Source: a virus
Virus record (IMG/VR): IMGVR_UViG_3300021356_000051
Span: 1 to 39,817 of that record
Strand: one strand, 5' to 3'
Length of the DNA: 39,817 nucleotides
The notes under the pieces were generated by a model that was not told where the DNA came from, made no database searches, and was given only the letters and a program-made list of their open reading frames with translations. Of this stretch, positions 1-7,740 are shown in pieces. The translations under genes and the position numbers were made by a program. Numbering within the stretch: position 1 is the first letter of the stretch; every line of letters starts with the position of its first letter.

Positions 1-213
1 GCCTTGGCAAAAATTAGTAAGTCCACATTAAGCTCAGACGGCGCAGATCTTTATACAACAACATGTCCGTGTTTTGACTGCGCAAAACTAATTATTCAAT
101 CAGGTATTAAAAGAGTATTCTACTCAGAGGATTACAGAGATATGTCAGGTGTAGACCTATTAAAACAAGCAGGTATTGAAGTTAAAGAGGTAATATGTTG
201 GAACGCGGAGTAA
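1..213 (+). CDS. dCMP/cytidine deaminase family protein, C-terminal part (5' end outside window)
   Basis: The reading frame is open from the first base, so this is the 3' part of a longer gene. It encodes 70 residues, and the TTG at position 4 is not a credible start. The motif T-C-P-C-x-x-C-A-K (PCxxC at residues 23-27) is the second half of the zinc site of the deoxycytidylate/cytidine deaminase superfamily. The following I-K-R-V-x-Y and the final A-G-I-E-V also fit dCMP deaminases. The catalytic H-A-E motif must lie just upstream. Phage dCMP deaminases make dUMP for the dTTP pool in the cytosol during genome replication. Its last 19 bases overlap the start of the helicase gene, so the two are probably translated together. 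A ComE-like deaminase is the main alternative. Confidence 0.82.
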   Translation, partial: ALAKISKSTLSSDGADLYTTTCPCFDCAKLIIQSGIKRVFYSEDYRDMSGVDLLKQAGIEVKEVICWNAE

Positions 214-1928
214 CCGAAATTATAGACGATGCTCTAGAACAGAATGTATTCGGCGAGTCTTTTCTATTTAGAGAAGGTCAGCGAGAAGTCGTTGAGGCTA
301 TCTGCAATCACTATCTCCAAGATCCAGAAGGGACTATTATCCTAGATGCCCCAACTGGCAGTGGTAAATCCCTAATTGCTATGTGGTCCGCGCACGTTCT
401 AAAAGAACTTGGTAAAAGAGGTTATTTAGTAACCTCTGATCTAATGCTACAAGATCAGTATGAAGAAGACTTTAAAAGACTAAAACTGGATTGGCCTAGT
501 ATTAGAGGAGTAGACAACTATAACTGTAATGTAAACGATCTACCCTTCTCTCTTGCTGACTGTAAGATGAAAGGTATTGGGTATGAACAAGCCGAGAAAC
601 TTCCATGCTGGAACACCTGTGGGTATCTTCAAGCCAGACGGCGCGCGAAGGAGCTACCTGTAGCTCTCTTCAACTACTCATATTATCTAATACAAAGGAA
701 TTATGTAGAAGACAAGATGATGGAACAGGATAGAGAGATACCATTTCCTAAGAGAGACTTTGTATTCTTTGATGAAGCACATAAGGTAGACAGTATTGTA
801 CAATCACACTTCTCACCTAGAATAGATGTGGGTACACCTAAGATATTTAGAGAGGTAAACAAGTTTGTACAGAAACACGCACTTGATGCTGCCTGGGTAT
901 CTGAGAACAGAATAGCAGATATTGTCGACCGCTTAATGCGGGAAGACGATCACCAGGAGCTCATGAGGCACATCAGCGAGTTCAGAGGTATTGCCGTGGT
1001 ATATCGCAAGGTCAGATCGGCGGCCCTCATTCGCAGTAAACGCCAGTATAAGAATGGAGATGTCCCTAAAGAATGGCAGACTTTTTTTGGACGAATGGAC
1101 AGACTAAAAGACATTTGGTGCAAGTTTGATGACTATCATGACATAATTAAAGAGCTCGGCACTGATGCGATCGTTATTAATCGAAAAGAGAACGAAGTAC
1201 AATTCTTATGTTTAGAAGAAGCAATGATGATTGATAAATTCTTACAGAAGAAGAGTGGCTTTAAAGTCTTTATGTCAGCAACACTAGGTGATATTAGATC
1301 TTATGCGAAACATACTTCAATGGGTAATGCGAAAGTTATTAGAATGAATAATAATTTTGACTACAAAAAATCCCCCATCGTTTTCGTCAATAGGAACAAA
1401 TTGTCTTTTAGAGAACGCGAACAAAATCTCCCCAAAGTAGTAAAGACACTAGACAAGATCTTAGAGAAACATAAAGGACAAAGTGGAATTATTCACGCCG
1501 GTTCCTATGATTTCATGAACTACATCAACAGTAACTCTAAACATAAGTTCAGTTTTATTACCTACGATGTGGCAAAGGAGAGGGGTGGTGCGATCGATCT
1601 ATTTAATAAGAGTGATGGTAAAATACTAATAGGTCCATCGCTGCTAGAGGGACTGGATTTAAAAGACGAGAAGTCTAGATTCCAGATCTTCTTTAAAGTA
1701 CCATATCCATCATTAGGCGATCCACTTGTGAAAGCCAAGATGCAGGCGTTCCCTGGTTGGTATGACTGGAAAACAGGTATTTCCATTCAACAGGGAGCTG
1801 GTCGTAGTATCAGATCTAAAGATGACTGGGCAGTCACTTATATTTTGGACGCGTGCTTTAGAAGCCTGATAAATAAAGAGGGATTCTTTCCACCGTCATT
1901 TGAAGAACGAATAAAAACAATTTACTAA
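195..1928 (+). CDS. DinG/XPD-type superfamily 2 helicase with Fe-S cysteines
   Basis: The 577-residue protein has the full set of Rad3/XPD/DinG helicase motifs. Walker A is A-P-T-G-S-G-K-S at residues 52-59 and the DEAH box is at 193-196. An F-M-S-A-T-L motif lies in the second half, and motif VI Q-G-A-G-R-S-I-R is at about 533-540. Between Walker A and DEAH sit four cysteines (C111, C123, C138, C142), placed like the 4Fe-4S ligands of XPD and DinG. Such enzymes translocate 5'-3' on single-stranded DNA and unwind forks, D-loops or R-loops. A role in phage replication or recombination is inferred. The ATG at 195 lies inside the deaminase gene and the stop overlaps the next ATG (TAATG), indicating coupled translation. 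Confidence 0.9.
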   Translation: MLERGVTEIIDDALEQNVFGESFLFREGQREVVEAICNHYLQDPEGTIILDAPTGSGKSLIAMWSAHVLKELGKRGYLVTSDLMLQDQYEEDFKRLKLDWPSIRGVDNYNCNVNDLPFSLADCKMKGIGYEQAEKLPCWNTCGYLQARRRAKELPVALFNYSYYLIQRNYVEDKMMEQDREIPFPKRDFVFFDEAHKVDSIVQSHFSPRIDVGTPKIFREVNKFVQKHALDAAWVSENRIADIVDRLMREDDHQELMRHISEFRGIAVVYRKVRSAALIRSKRQYKNGDVPKEWQTFFGRMDRLKDIWCKFDDYHDIIKELGTDAIVINRKENEVQFLCLEEAMMIDKFLQKKSGFKVFMSATLGDIRSYAKHTSMGNAKVIRMNNNFDYKKSPIVFVNRNKLSFREREQNLPKVVKTLDKILEKHKGQSGIIHAGSYDFMNYINSNSKHKFSFITYDVAKERGGAIDLFNKSDGKILIGPSLLEGLDLKDEKSRFQIFFKVPYPSLGDPLVKAKMQAFPGWYDWKTGISIQQGAGRSIRSKDDWAVTYILDACFRSLINKEGFFPPSFEERIKTIY

Positions 1929-2515
1929 TGGCATATAACTTAATTATTATAGATGACTTTTATAGTAATCCGGAAGAGGTTAGAGAGTTTGCATTGGCAC
2001 AAGACTTTAATGTGGACGGTAACTATCCAGGTCACAGAACTAAATCATTTTTAACAGATAGTGTAAAAGAGTATATTGCGTCACACCTAAGACCTCACCA
2101 GGGTGAAATTGCATGGCCTGAAGGCGATGATAATTACTGTGGTGCATATCAATATACTACATCTAGAGATAGAACTTGGATTCACGCTGACAGTACGACT
2201 ACATGGGCTGGAGTTTGGTATGGAACACCGAACGCTCCAATCAGCGGCGGAACCGGTCTATTCAGACATAAGGAGACTGGATTAGTCGGCACACCTAGAC
2301 TGGCAGACGGTTCAGTAGATGAGAACTTATTAAACAAGGTATATGAAGATTCACAAGATTATACTAAATGGGAAATGACAGCTGAAGTGGGTAATGTATT
2401 TAATAGACTGGTTATCTATAGAGGTGATTACTTCCATGCGTCATTAGACTATTTTGGTACAAACTTACAAAACGGCAGATTATTTCAAACATTCTTTTTT
2501 AACACAGAACGATAA
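1928..2515 (+). CDS. 2-oxoglutarate/Fe(II) oxygenase-fold protein (DUF6445-like)
   Basis: The protein has 195 residues. It begins with a hydrophobic strand followed by F-Y-x-N-P-E-E-V-R, the usual opening of small phage and marine bacterial DUF6445-type proteins of the double-stranded beta-helix oxygenase superfamily. Candidate iron ligands are H86 and D88 in W-I-H-A-D and a distal H170 in Y-F-H-A-S. R184 in G-R-L-F-Q is a candidate 2-oxoglutarate contact. The segment after H86 is rich in G and W (A-G-V-W-Y-G-T-P), as in this family. The substrate cannot be told: protein or nucleotide hydroxylation are both possible. It is fused to the helicase gene by a TAATG overlap, which places it with nucleic-acid metabolism. 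The family assignment rests on motif recognition only. Confidence 0.68.
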   Translation: MAYNLIIIDDFYSNPEEVREFALAQDFNVDGNYPGHRTKSFLTDSVKEYIASHLRPHQGEIAWPEGDDNYCGAYQYTTSRDRTWIHADSTTTWAGVWYGTPNAPISGGTGLFRHKETGLVGTPRLADGSVDENLLNKVYEDSQDYTKWEMTAEVGNVFNRLVIYRGDYFHASLDYFGTNLQNGRLFQTFFFNTER

Positions 2516-2516
2516 T

Positions 2517-2744
2517 ATGGGATTTAACAAACTAAACTTACCAGATGTAACACATCTAAAAGAACAACTAGCACAATGGGGTGAAGAAGACTTTACGGCC
2601 TATTGGAAAAACCTCTTTGAAAAGAGAGACGCGATTTGTGGACCAACCGAGTCACATGACTTTATTAAACTTTTTTTAAATCGTGAGTATAACTATAGAA
2701 AGACTGGTCAACTCGAGTTTGACTTTGATTGGTCAGATATTTAA
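2517..2744 (+). CDS. small conserved-looking acidic protein, function unknown
   Basis: I do not recognise this 75-residue protein. The ATG at 2517 follows the previous stop by one base. An in-frame ATG at 2454 lies well inside the oxygenase gene and is less likely. The protein has aromatic and charged residues throughout, including E-D-F-T-A-Y-W-K-N-L-F in the middle. It ends in a strongly acidic aromatic tail (L-E-F-D-F-D-W-S-D-I). No signal peptide or membrane segment is visible. Position between the oxygenase and a string of small genes suggests co-expression but says nothing firm about role. Confidence 0.6.
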   Translation: MGFNKLNLPDVTHLKEQLAQWGEEDFTAYWKNLFEKRDAICGPTESHDFIKLFLNREYNYRKTGQLEFDFDWSDI

Positions 2745-2754
2745 AAAAACAAAT

Positions 2755-3354
2755 ATGGCAGAACAATTAACTGAAGAGAAAGAACAAATTTACGTTTGGG
2801 CTAAAACTGAACGTGCTGGTGACATCGTAACTGTAGATAAAACTGATGGAAAATACATTGTATTTACAGATGGAACCAAATGTGCAACTAATCTAATCAA
2901 CGAGATGTTGTTACCTGCAAAAGATGAGGCTCAGGCTAAATCTATCGCTAAACCATTTGGTAGTATTCAAGATATTGTTGATAATGTAGAACCTGTAGTA
3001 GAGACTACTCAGGCTACGCCAGTACAAGAGACTAACACATCTACTAAAACAGACAATGTGATGCTAGAGATGTTGAAAAAGCTCAGTGCTAAAAACACAA
3101 TTGAAATGCCTTTACAATTAAATATACCTTCACATGAAGTATATCAATTGTTTAAGGGTCAGATGGATATTACCGAGGAAGATTTACACGAACAAATTTT
3201 AGCGCTCGTATTGAGCCAGATAGATAATCTACAAGCACAGTTAAAGCCACAGGCTGAAGAATTCATTAATAATTATTACAATGGCAGAACAAACAGAAAA
3301 TCAAACACCGGAACAAGCACAACCGCAAAATCCGGGCCCGATATTACTTACTAG
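2755..3354 (+). CDS. hypothetical protein, possible tail/baseplate assembly factor
   Basis: This is a 199-residue protein of unknown function. I chose the ATG at 2755, preceded by an A-rich stretch, because an earlier in-frame ATG at 2683 lies inside the upstream gene and would add an unrelated leader. The N-terminal 60 residues look beta-rich (I-Y-V-W-A-K-T, then D-G-K-Y-I-V-F-T-D-G). A Thr/Gln-rich linker follows, then a predicted helical region with D-I-T-E-E-D-L-H-E-Q and L-S-Q-I-D-N-L-Q-A-Q-L. Its last 74 bases overlap the next gene in the +1 frame. Such an overlap is unusual here and resembles tail-assembly chaperone pairs, but no clear slippery site is seen. Confidence 0.65.
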   Translation: MAEQLTEEKEQIYVWAKTERAGDIVTVDKTDGKYIVFTDGTKCATNLINEMLLPAKDEAQAKSIAKPFGSIQDIVDNVEPVVETTQATPVQETNTSTKTDNVMLEMLKKLSAKNTIEMPLQLNIPSHEVYQLFKGQMDITEEDLHEQILALVLSQIDNLQAQLKPQAEEFINNYYNGRTNRKSNTGTSTTAKSGPDITY

Positions 3355-3739
3355 AAGACAGAGACGTTGGATGCAGAAACAACAGGGGTTAACTAGATAT
3401 ATTCAAAAGTTACCTTTAGCTGATAGATTAAAACTACAGAGACAAAACCAAGAGAATGGTAGAAAACTACATCAGCAGCATTTAGATATTCAAGAGCAAA
3501 GAAACCATACTAGATTAGAGAGAATTCTAGAAGGTTACACAAATGAAGAGGGTGAGAAGGTACCTGGTTTAAAAGATAATTGGGCTGCACAAGGCTACAA
3601 CCAAAAAGAGATTGATATGTTAGAAGAGGCTTGGTCTCTTAGTGTAATAAAAGATAAGACGACATATCAAGCTGATAAGAAAAAGAGAAGAGCACTAGAG
3701 AAAGAGGCAAAGGCTTCTAGAGATGCTCGCAAAAAATAA
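3281..3739 (+). CDS. highly charged helical protein, function unknown
   Basis: The protein has 152 residues and starts with a disordered E/Q/P-rich leader. A very basic segment (T-R-R-Q-R-R-W-M-Q-K) and long stretches of predicted helix rich in R, K, Q and E follow. The end is almost pure charge (K-K-K-R-R-A-L-E-K-E-A). It could be a coiled-coil scaffold or chaperone, or a nucleic-acid binder; nothing identifies which. The ATG at 3281 lies 74 bases inside the upstream gene. The next in-frame stop upstream is at 3242-3244, so expression could also come from a frameshift within 3245-3354. Confidence 0.65.
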   Translation: MAEQTENQTPEQAQPQNPGPILLTRRQRRWMQKQQGLTRYIQKLPLADRLKLQRQNQENGRKLHQQHLDIQEQRNHTRLERILEGYTNEEGEKVPGLKDNWAAQGYNQKEIDMLEEAWSLSVIKDKTTYQADKKKRRALEKEAKASRDARKK

Positions 3740-3746
3740 CTAGACG

Positions 3747-4070
3747 ATGATTACTATCCAAATCGAACCAGCCGATAATGGCGTGGTTAAGTTTTTAATT
3801 GACGATAATGTCAATGGCGGAGGTGAGGAATTCACCTCTCGCGTTGTATATGAGTTTGACAATACTTTAGGTAGAGCAAACCAAATTAAATTTTTAAAAG
3901 ATATTATCTTAGATTTAGGCTTAGCAACTGGTAGTGAACTGGATCGTGACAAGTTAGTTGTAAAAACAGAGTGGGGCTCACAGTATAAGCCCAACGAAGC
4001 AGAAATAAAAGTAAAACTCTCAGCTTTAGAAAAAGAAATGAATTTGCTGAGGGCACAAATAAAGAAATGA
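3747..4070 (+). CDS. small hypothetical protein with C-terminal coiled coil
   Basis: The protein has 107 residues. The first half is beta-rich (I-T-I-Q-I-E-P-A then V-V-K-F-L-I-D-D). The end is a short heptad-like helix (K-L-S-A-L-E-K-E-M-N-L-L-R-A-Q), which suggests oligomerisation. It begins seven bases after the previous stop and its stop overlaps the next ATG (ATGA at 4067), so it is probably translationally coupled. No function is recognised. The antisense open frame at the same place has no support. Confidence 0.6.
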   Translation: MITIQIEPADNGVVKFLIDDNVNGGGEEFTSRVVYEFDNTLGRANQIKFLKDIILDLGLATGSELDRDKLVVKTEWGSQYKPNEAEIKVKLSALEKEMNLLRAQIKK

Positions 4071-4474
4071 CACTAAAAATAGAAGGTGTTTGGTGTAAAA
4101 CTAGGACTGAGTTTGAAAAATTAGCAAAGTCTGGTGATTATGATTTAACTATATCCTATTTCGATATTGTAAATAGACTAGTTAAGAGTGACCCTTATAG
4201 TGAGGAACCATCAGATGTAATCGTCTCTCTGTATATTCGTAAATTAATTCAAAAATTAATAAACGATAAAATAGAAGGAGAGAATACGGAAGCAAAGCTA
4301 CTATATATGTTTAAGAACTTAGACAGTAACGCTGTTTTAAATTTTAAACATTTTATAGCAGATCTAACTGGCGACCCCTATGATATGGATCTAATTATTA
4401 TCAACAGATGCGACTACCCGAAAAGAGGAGTACTCAGTAAGTTTGATAATGTTAGATTTATAGACCATGATTAA
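4067..4474 (+). CDS. hypothetical protein, possible baseplate assembly factor
   Basis: This 135-residue, mainly helical protein of unknown function contains Y-D-L-T-I-S-Y-F-D-I-V and a central K-L-I-Q-K-L-I-N-D helix. Its place, just before the first baseplate structural gene and in an overlapping set of small genes, is where T4 relatives carry hub-assembly catalysts (gp26, gp51). I see no sequence motif proving that. Both ends overlap neighbours: ATGA with the upstream gene and an eight-base overlap with the downstream one. Confidence 0.6.
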   Translation: MTLKIEGVWCKTRTEFEKLAKSGDYDLTISYFDIVNRLVKSDPYSEEPSDVIVSLYIRKLIQKLINDKIEGENTEAKLLYMFKNLDSNAVLNFKHFIADLTGDPYDMDLIIINRCDYPKRGVLSKFDNVRFIDHD

Positions 4475-5063
4475 ACACAAAGTATTTACTAAAGGTGAAT
4501 ATGTACAGGCTTTAATCTCAACTACACAAAACCCAAATGTACTTATTCCTATACGAGGCCTAATTTACGATGTCAAGTTTGACGATGTAAATCCTAGGTA
4601 TCAACTACGTATTAAAAAGTTCTATGATAATATAGTCTTTTTAAAAGCAAATCTATTTGGTGGCAGATTCATCAGAGACTTCGAGGGCAAAGAGACTCGT
4701 ATTAATCTAAAGAGACAAGAGTATAAGACTGTTAAAGAATTAGAAGACAGAGTCTTTGACGGTGAGAAGTGGAAGCAATACCTCATTACAGTCGATTCAG
4801 TTTTCTGTGTAAAGACCAGAGGCGAGCAGGTAGAACTATTCAATAAGATACAAGACTTTCAGACAGAAGTGGCTCTAAAGGAACTCTATGAGCTCACAAG
4901 CCGTACTCAATATTCAGGCCAATTCAAATTTCAGAGTAAAGGTGAGTACGTTAAAGCACTTGAAAAGTTTTTAGGTGATAGATACCCTAAGAGCAAGGAT
5001 TGGTCAGATACTATTCTTTATAGACCAGACCATAATGAATTAGACCGCGGAGAGTGGGTCTAA
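4467..5063 (+). CDS. hypothetical protein with a repeated K-G-E-Y-V-x-A-L motif
   Basis: The protein has 198 residues. The octad K-G-E-Y-V-Q-A-L occurs at residues 9-16 and returns as K-G-E-Y-V-K-A-L at 158-165, which points to a duplicated small element or two similar binding edges. The middle holds a beta-rich stretch with basic residues (F-G-G-R-F-I-R-D-F-E-G-K) and a D-S-V-F-C-V-K strand. No family is recognised. It is the last gene of the leading block. A gap of 55 bases with a proposed promoter follows. Confidence 0.6.
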   Translation: MIKHKVFTKGEYVQALISTTQNPNVLIPIRGLIYDVKFDDVNPRYQLRIKKFYDNIVFLKANLFGGRFIRDFEGKETRINLKRQEYKTVKELEDRVFDGEKWKQYLITVDSVFCVKTRGEQVELFNKIQDFQTEVALKELYELTSRTQYSGQFKFQSKGEYVKALEKFLGDRYPKSKDWSDTILYRPDHNELDRGEWV

Positions 5064-5088
5064 AACATAATATCCTGATACATAGTCA

Positions 5089-5096
5089 GATATATA
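5089..5096 (+). promoter_or_regulatory. putative late promoter element GATATATA (P1)
   Basis: The octamer GATATATA lies 22 bases before the ATG at 5119, in a 55-base gap. The same octamer is found in four other gaps. It resembles the T4 late element TATAAATA in composition and role, but this is inference. An imperfect inverted repeat (ATAT-C-CTGA and TCAGATAT, about 5070-5093) overlaps it. Confidence 0.5.
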
Positions 5097-5118
5097 ATAA
5101 AAAAGAAATCATATTTGT

Positions 5119-6930
5119 ATGGGCGGTGAATTAATAGATGCTAGTAACTTGTTAACAGGAGGTGGAGGACTGTCTTCATTTCAATATCAAAATACTGATA
5201 CTGGGGACACTATAACTAGTGAAACACCTTTAGATGCTAATGGTAATCCACTACAACCAGCAACTGATAATGCTTCTGCGCAGGCTAATACTGAGAGAGC
5301 TCCATTAGGTGCAACACTAGAAGAGCAGCAAGAACCGGTTTCACAGGGTAATACTACAACTACCGGTGAAAGCACTGAGACTAATTCTTTATATGGTAAT
5401 AATGCTTTAAAAACTAGAGCATATACTGTTACAGACCCTGATAAAACTATTCCCGGTGTAGACGCTGTTAGATCTAAGTCAAATGCTTGGACTCTATTGA
5501 ATTACAGAAACTATTCAGGTGGTACTATTTATGGTAATCCAGAATATGGAAAATACAATAAAACTGTATTACACTCAGATAAAGAAAATATTTTAAATCC
5601 TACAGCTAAACGTATCGTGGAATACTCTGCGAATAACGGTGGTTTAGGTTTTGCTTATACATATAGAGATTTTATTCAGGCAGAGCATTATGGACAAATA
5701 TCTAATGAATTCTTAGTTACATTAAGAAGATTTGCTTTTCCTATTGGAGATGATATTAGAAATACAGTAGGCACTGATGATTCAGGTACAGAATTTGATA
5801 AGTCGGAGCCAGATTTAGCTAGGGCAATTACGTGGCTCTCACCTGCTTTAGGTAATGAAATGAAAGAGATACTCGGGTTCGGTACTGGCTTTGGCTGGGA
5901 AGAGATTAACGCCGATGTACAAGAGGTAACAGGTGCAGATACTCAATCAAGAAGGGGTTCGATCGGTGCTATGATTGAAGGTAGTGCTATAGCAAAAGGA
6001 GTAGAGGCTGGTATTAATGGGTATTCGGCTGCTCAGGCAGATAGAATTCACACTAAAGGTCATGGATTCGACCCTCTATCAAAAACATATCCTAACTTTG
6101 TATATGGACCATACAATGCTATTAAATCTGTATTGGCTAGAAACAAGGATGGTCTTAAATTTGACAGCGAGTTTACTCTTAACTTCTACTATGATTTAAG
6201 AGGATTTGACAATACATCTCCAAAGGTAGTATTTATGGATGTAATTTCTAACCTATTAGCGATTACATATAACAATGCTCCTTTCTGGGGTGGTGCAACT
6301 AGATATACGTCAAGCGGTTCTACAGGTAAACCATTTGGAGATTTTGATAAATTAAAGAACGGTGACTATGCAGGCTATCTAGGCTCATTGGCAACACAGT
6401 TAAAGTCTTCACTTGGTGCTGGTTTTGCCGATCTAGGTAAAGCTGCAAAAGGTCTAGTAAATGGTAAAGGTATAAACGCACTTGGGGACTCTAAGATTTT
6501 AGATAACTTAATTGGTGGTTCTCTAATGAAACAATTAGGTTCACCCTCAGGTGGTGATATTATTCAAGCATTCTTAACAGGTGATCCGACTGGACAGTGG
6601 CACTTAACGGTGGGTAATCCTATGAACCCAATGATGGTGTGTGGTAACCTATGTTTAGAAAGCGCTAAATTTGAATTTGAAGGTCCATTGAGTTTTGAAG
6701 GTTTTCCTAGTAAACTAAAGATGACAGTTGCATTAAAACCAGGTAGACCTAGAGATAAAGCAGAGATTGAGTCTATGTTTAACGCAGGTAGAGGTAGAAT
6801 GTACTTACAACCAGAAGTTGAAGGTAAATCACTCGATGATGTAGTAGACGTATCACAATTCGGAAATAAAGATAGAACCAGAATGTCTCCAGATAGAGCA
6901 TTGAGAAATTCTGATTTCGCAGCAGGTTAA
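5119..6930 (+). CDS. baseplate/tail-tube structural protein
   Basis: This 603-residue protein has a low-complexity N-terminus (G, T, N, Q-rich, residues 1-95) and a long folded body. The C-terminal region, about 494-567, contains W-H-L-T-V-G-N-P-M-N-P, G-N-L-C-L-E and G-F-P-S-K-L-K-M-T-V. It continues with L-K-P-G-R-P-R-D-K-A-E-I-E-S-M-F-N and G-R-G-R-M-Y. In large myoviruses that signature belongs to tube-like baseplate or tail-tube proteins, where N-P..N-P precedes a beta strand and a G-R-x-R-D loop. It is the first gene after promoter P1, followed three bases later by the gp53-like gene. The exact T4 equivalent (gp48/gp54 or another tube-fold protein) is uncertain. Confidence 0.7.
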   Translation: MGGELIDASNLLTGGGGLSSFQYQNTDTGDTITSETPLDANGNPLQPATDNASAQANTERAPLGATLEEQQEPVSQGNTTTTGESTETNSLYGNNALKTRAYTVTDPDKTIPGVDAVRSKSNAWTLLNYRNYSGGTIYGNPEYGKYNKTVLHSDKENILNPTAKRIVEYSANNGGLGFAYTYRDFIQAEHYGQISNEFLVTLRRFAFPIGDDIRNTVGTDDSGTEFDKSEPDLARAITWLSPALGNEMKEILGFGTGFGWEEINADVQEVTGADTQSRRGSIGAMIEGSAIAKGVEAGINGYSAAQADRIHTKGHGFDPLSKTYPNFVYGPYNAIKSVLARNKDGLKFDSEFTLNFYYDLRGFDNTSPKVVFMDVISNLLAITYNNAPFWGGATRYTSSGSTGKPFGDFDKLKNGDYAGYLGSLATQLKSSLGAGFADLGKAAKGLVNGKGINALGDSKILDNLIGGSLMKQLGSPSGGDIIQAFLTGDPTGQWHLTVGNPMNPMMVCGNLCLESAKFEFEGPLSFEGFPSKLKMTVALKPGRPRDKAEIESMFNAGRGRMYLQPEVEGKSLDDVVDVSQFGNKDRTRMSPDRALRNSDFAAG

Positions 6931-6933
6931 TAG

Positions 6934-7731
6934 ATGAACTTAAGAACTATTTTAAATAAAACCTCAAGTACAGTTAAGTTATTCTTAACTCAACCGACTA
7001 TGTTGTTTACTAATAAAGCAGCACAAACCGGAGTACGTGAACATATTGTTAGAGAAGACGAGGTAACTAGACCTGACTTAATTGCGCTAGAGTACTATGG
7101 TGACCAATCTAAAACAGACATAATTTTAAAATACAATGGGATTTCGGATCCTTTCTCTCTACAGCCAGGTGATGTACTAGAAATACCTAGCTCTGGAATT
7201 GCCTTCCATAAATTAGAGAGACCTGAAGGTGAAGAAGATAATCCGATTAAAAATCAATTCTTACAAGGCAAGAGATTATCCAAGAAAGATGATAGAAGAA
7301 TTGAGGCTTTGAAAAAGAAATATAATAAGGACGTGTTACTGCCGCCTAACGTGATACCTATCGGTAATAAGAACTATAAGTTTGATAAAGGTTTAGTAAC
7401 CTTCGGTGCGCAGGCTCAAAACGCAGAGGTAAACGACCCTGTAGTAAGAGATGTTCTACAAGATATTGCACCCGATCAATTAGCTAATATTGAATTTACT
7501 CCAACTGATATTGAATCCGGATCTGGATCTGGAGGTGGTAGAGGTTTAACCGAAACTCAGTTAGACAAATTATTAGATGATGGTGTAGGTAAAGGTAAAC
7601 TTACATCTGGCGATGGTGCTGGTAGAGGTGATACTGCTACTGAAAGACCTTCTAATAAAGGTGCAGGAGATGCTCCTGCTGGTACGAACGACGCTGCAGG
7701 TACGGCTAACGACGGCGCACCTTGTAACTAA
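6934..7731 (+). CDS. baseplate wedge protein, gp53/LysM-like
   Basis: The protein has 265 residues. Residues 34-86 read as a LysM-type module: V-R-E-H-I-V-R-E-D-E-V, then I-A-L-E-Y-Y-G-D-Q-S, I-I-L-K-Y-N-G-I and L-Q-P-G-D-V-L-E-I-P. T4 gp53 has this fold and joins wedges around the hub. A charged central region follows (K-K-D-D-R-R-I-E-A-L-K-K-K). The last 70 residues are Gly/Asp/Ala/Thr-rich and probably disordered. Membership of the baseplate agrees with its neighbours (tube-like protein before, hub after). A peptidoglycan-binding LysM role is possible but less likely in this position. Confidence 0.72.
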   Translation: MNLRTILNKTSSTVKLFLTQPTMLFTNKAAQTGVREHIVREDEVTRPDLIALEYYGDQSKTDIILKYNGISDPFSLQPGDVLEIPSSGIAFHKLERPEGEEDNPIKNQFLQGKRLSKKDDRRIEALKKKYNKDVLLPPNVIPIGNKNYKFDKGLVTFGAQAQNAEVNDPVVRDVLQDIAPDQLANIEFTPTDIESGSGSGGGRGLTETQLDKLLDDGVGKGKLTSGDGAGRGDTATERPSNKGAGDAPAGTNDAAGTANDGAPCN

Positions 7732-7740
7732 GACTAAAGA

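Noticed and set aside
2454-2516. Upstream ATG for the 75-residue gene
   Set aside because: It would overlap the oxygenase C-terminus by 62 bases; the ATG at 2517 fits the tight spacing used elsewhere.
2683-2754. Upstream ATG for the 199-residue gene
   Set aside because: The extra 24 residues lie inside the preceding gene and read as noise. The ATG at 2755 with its A-rich leader is better.
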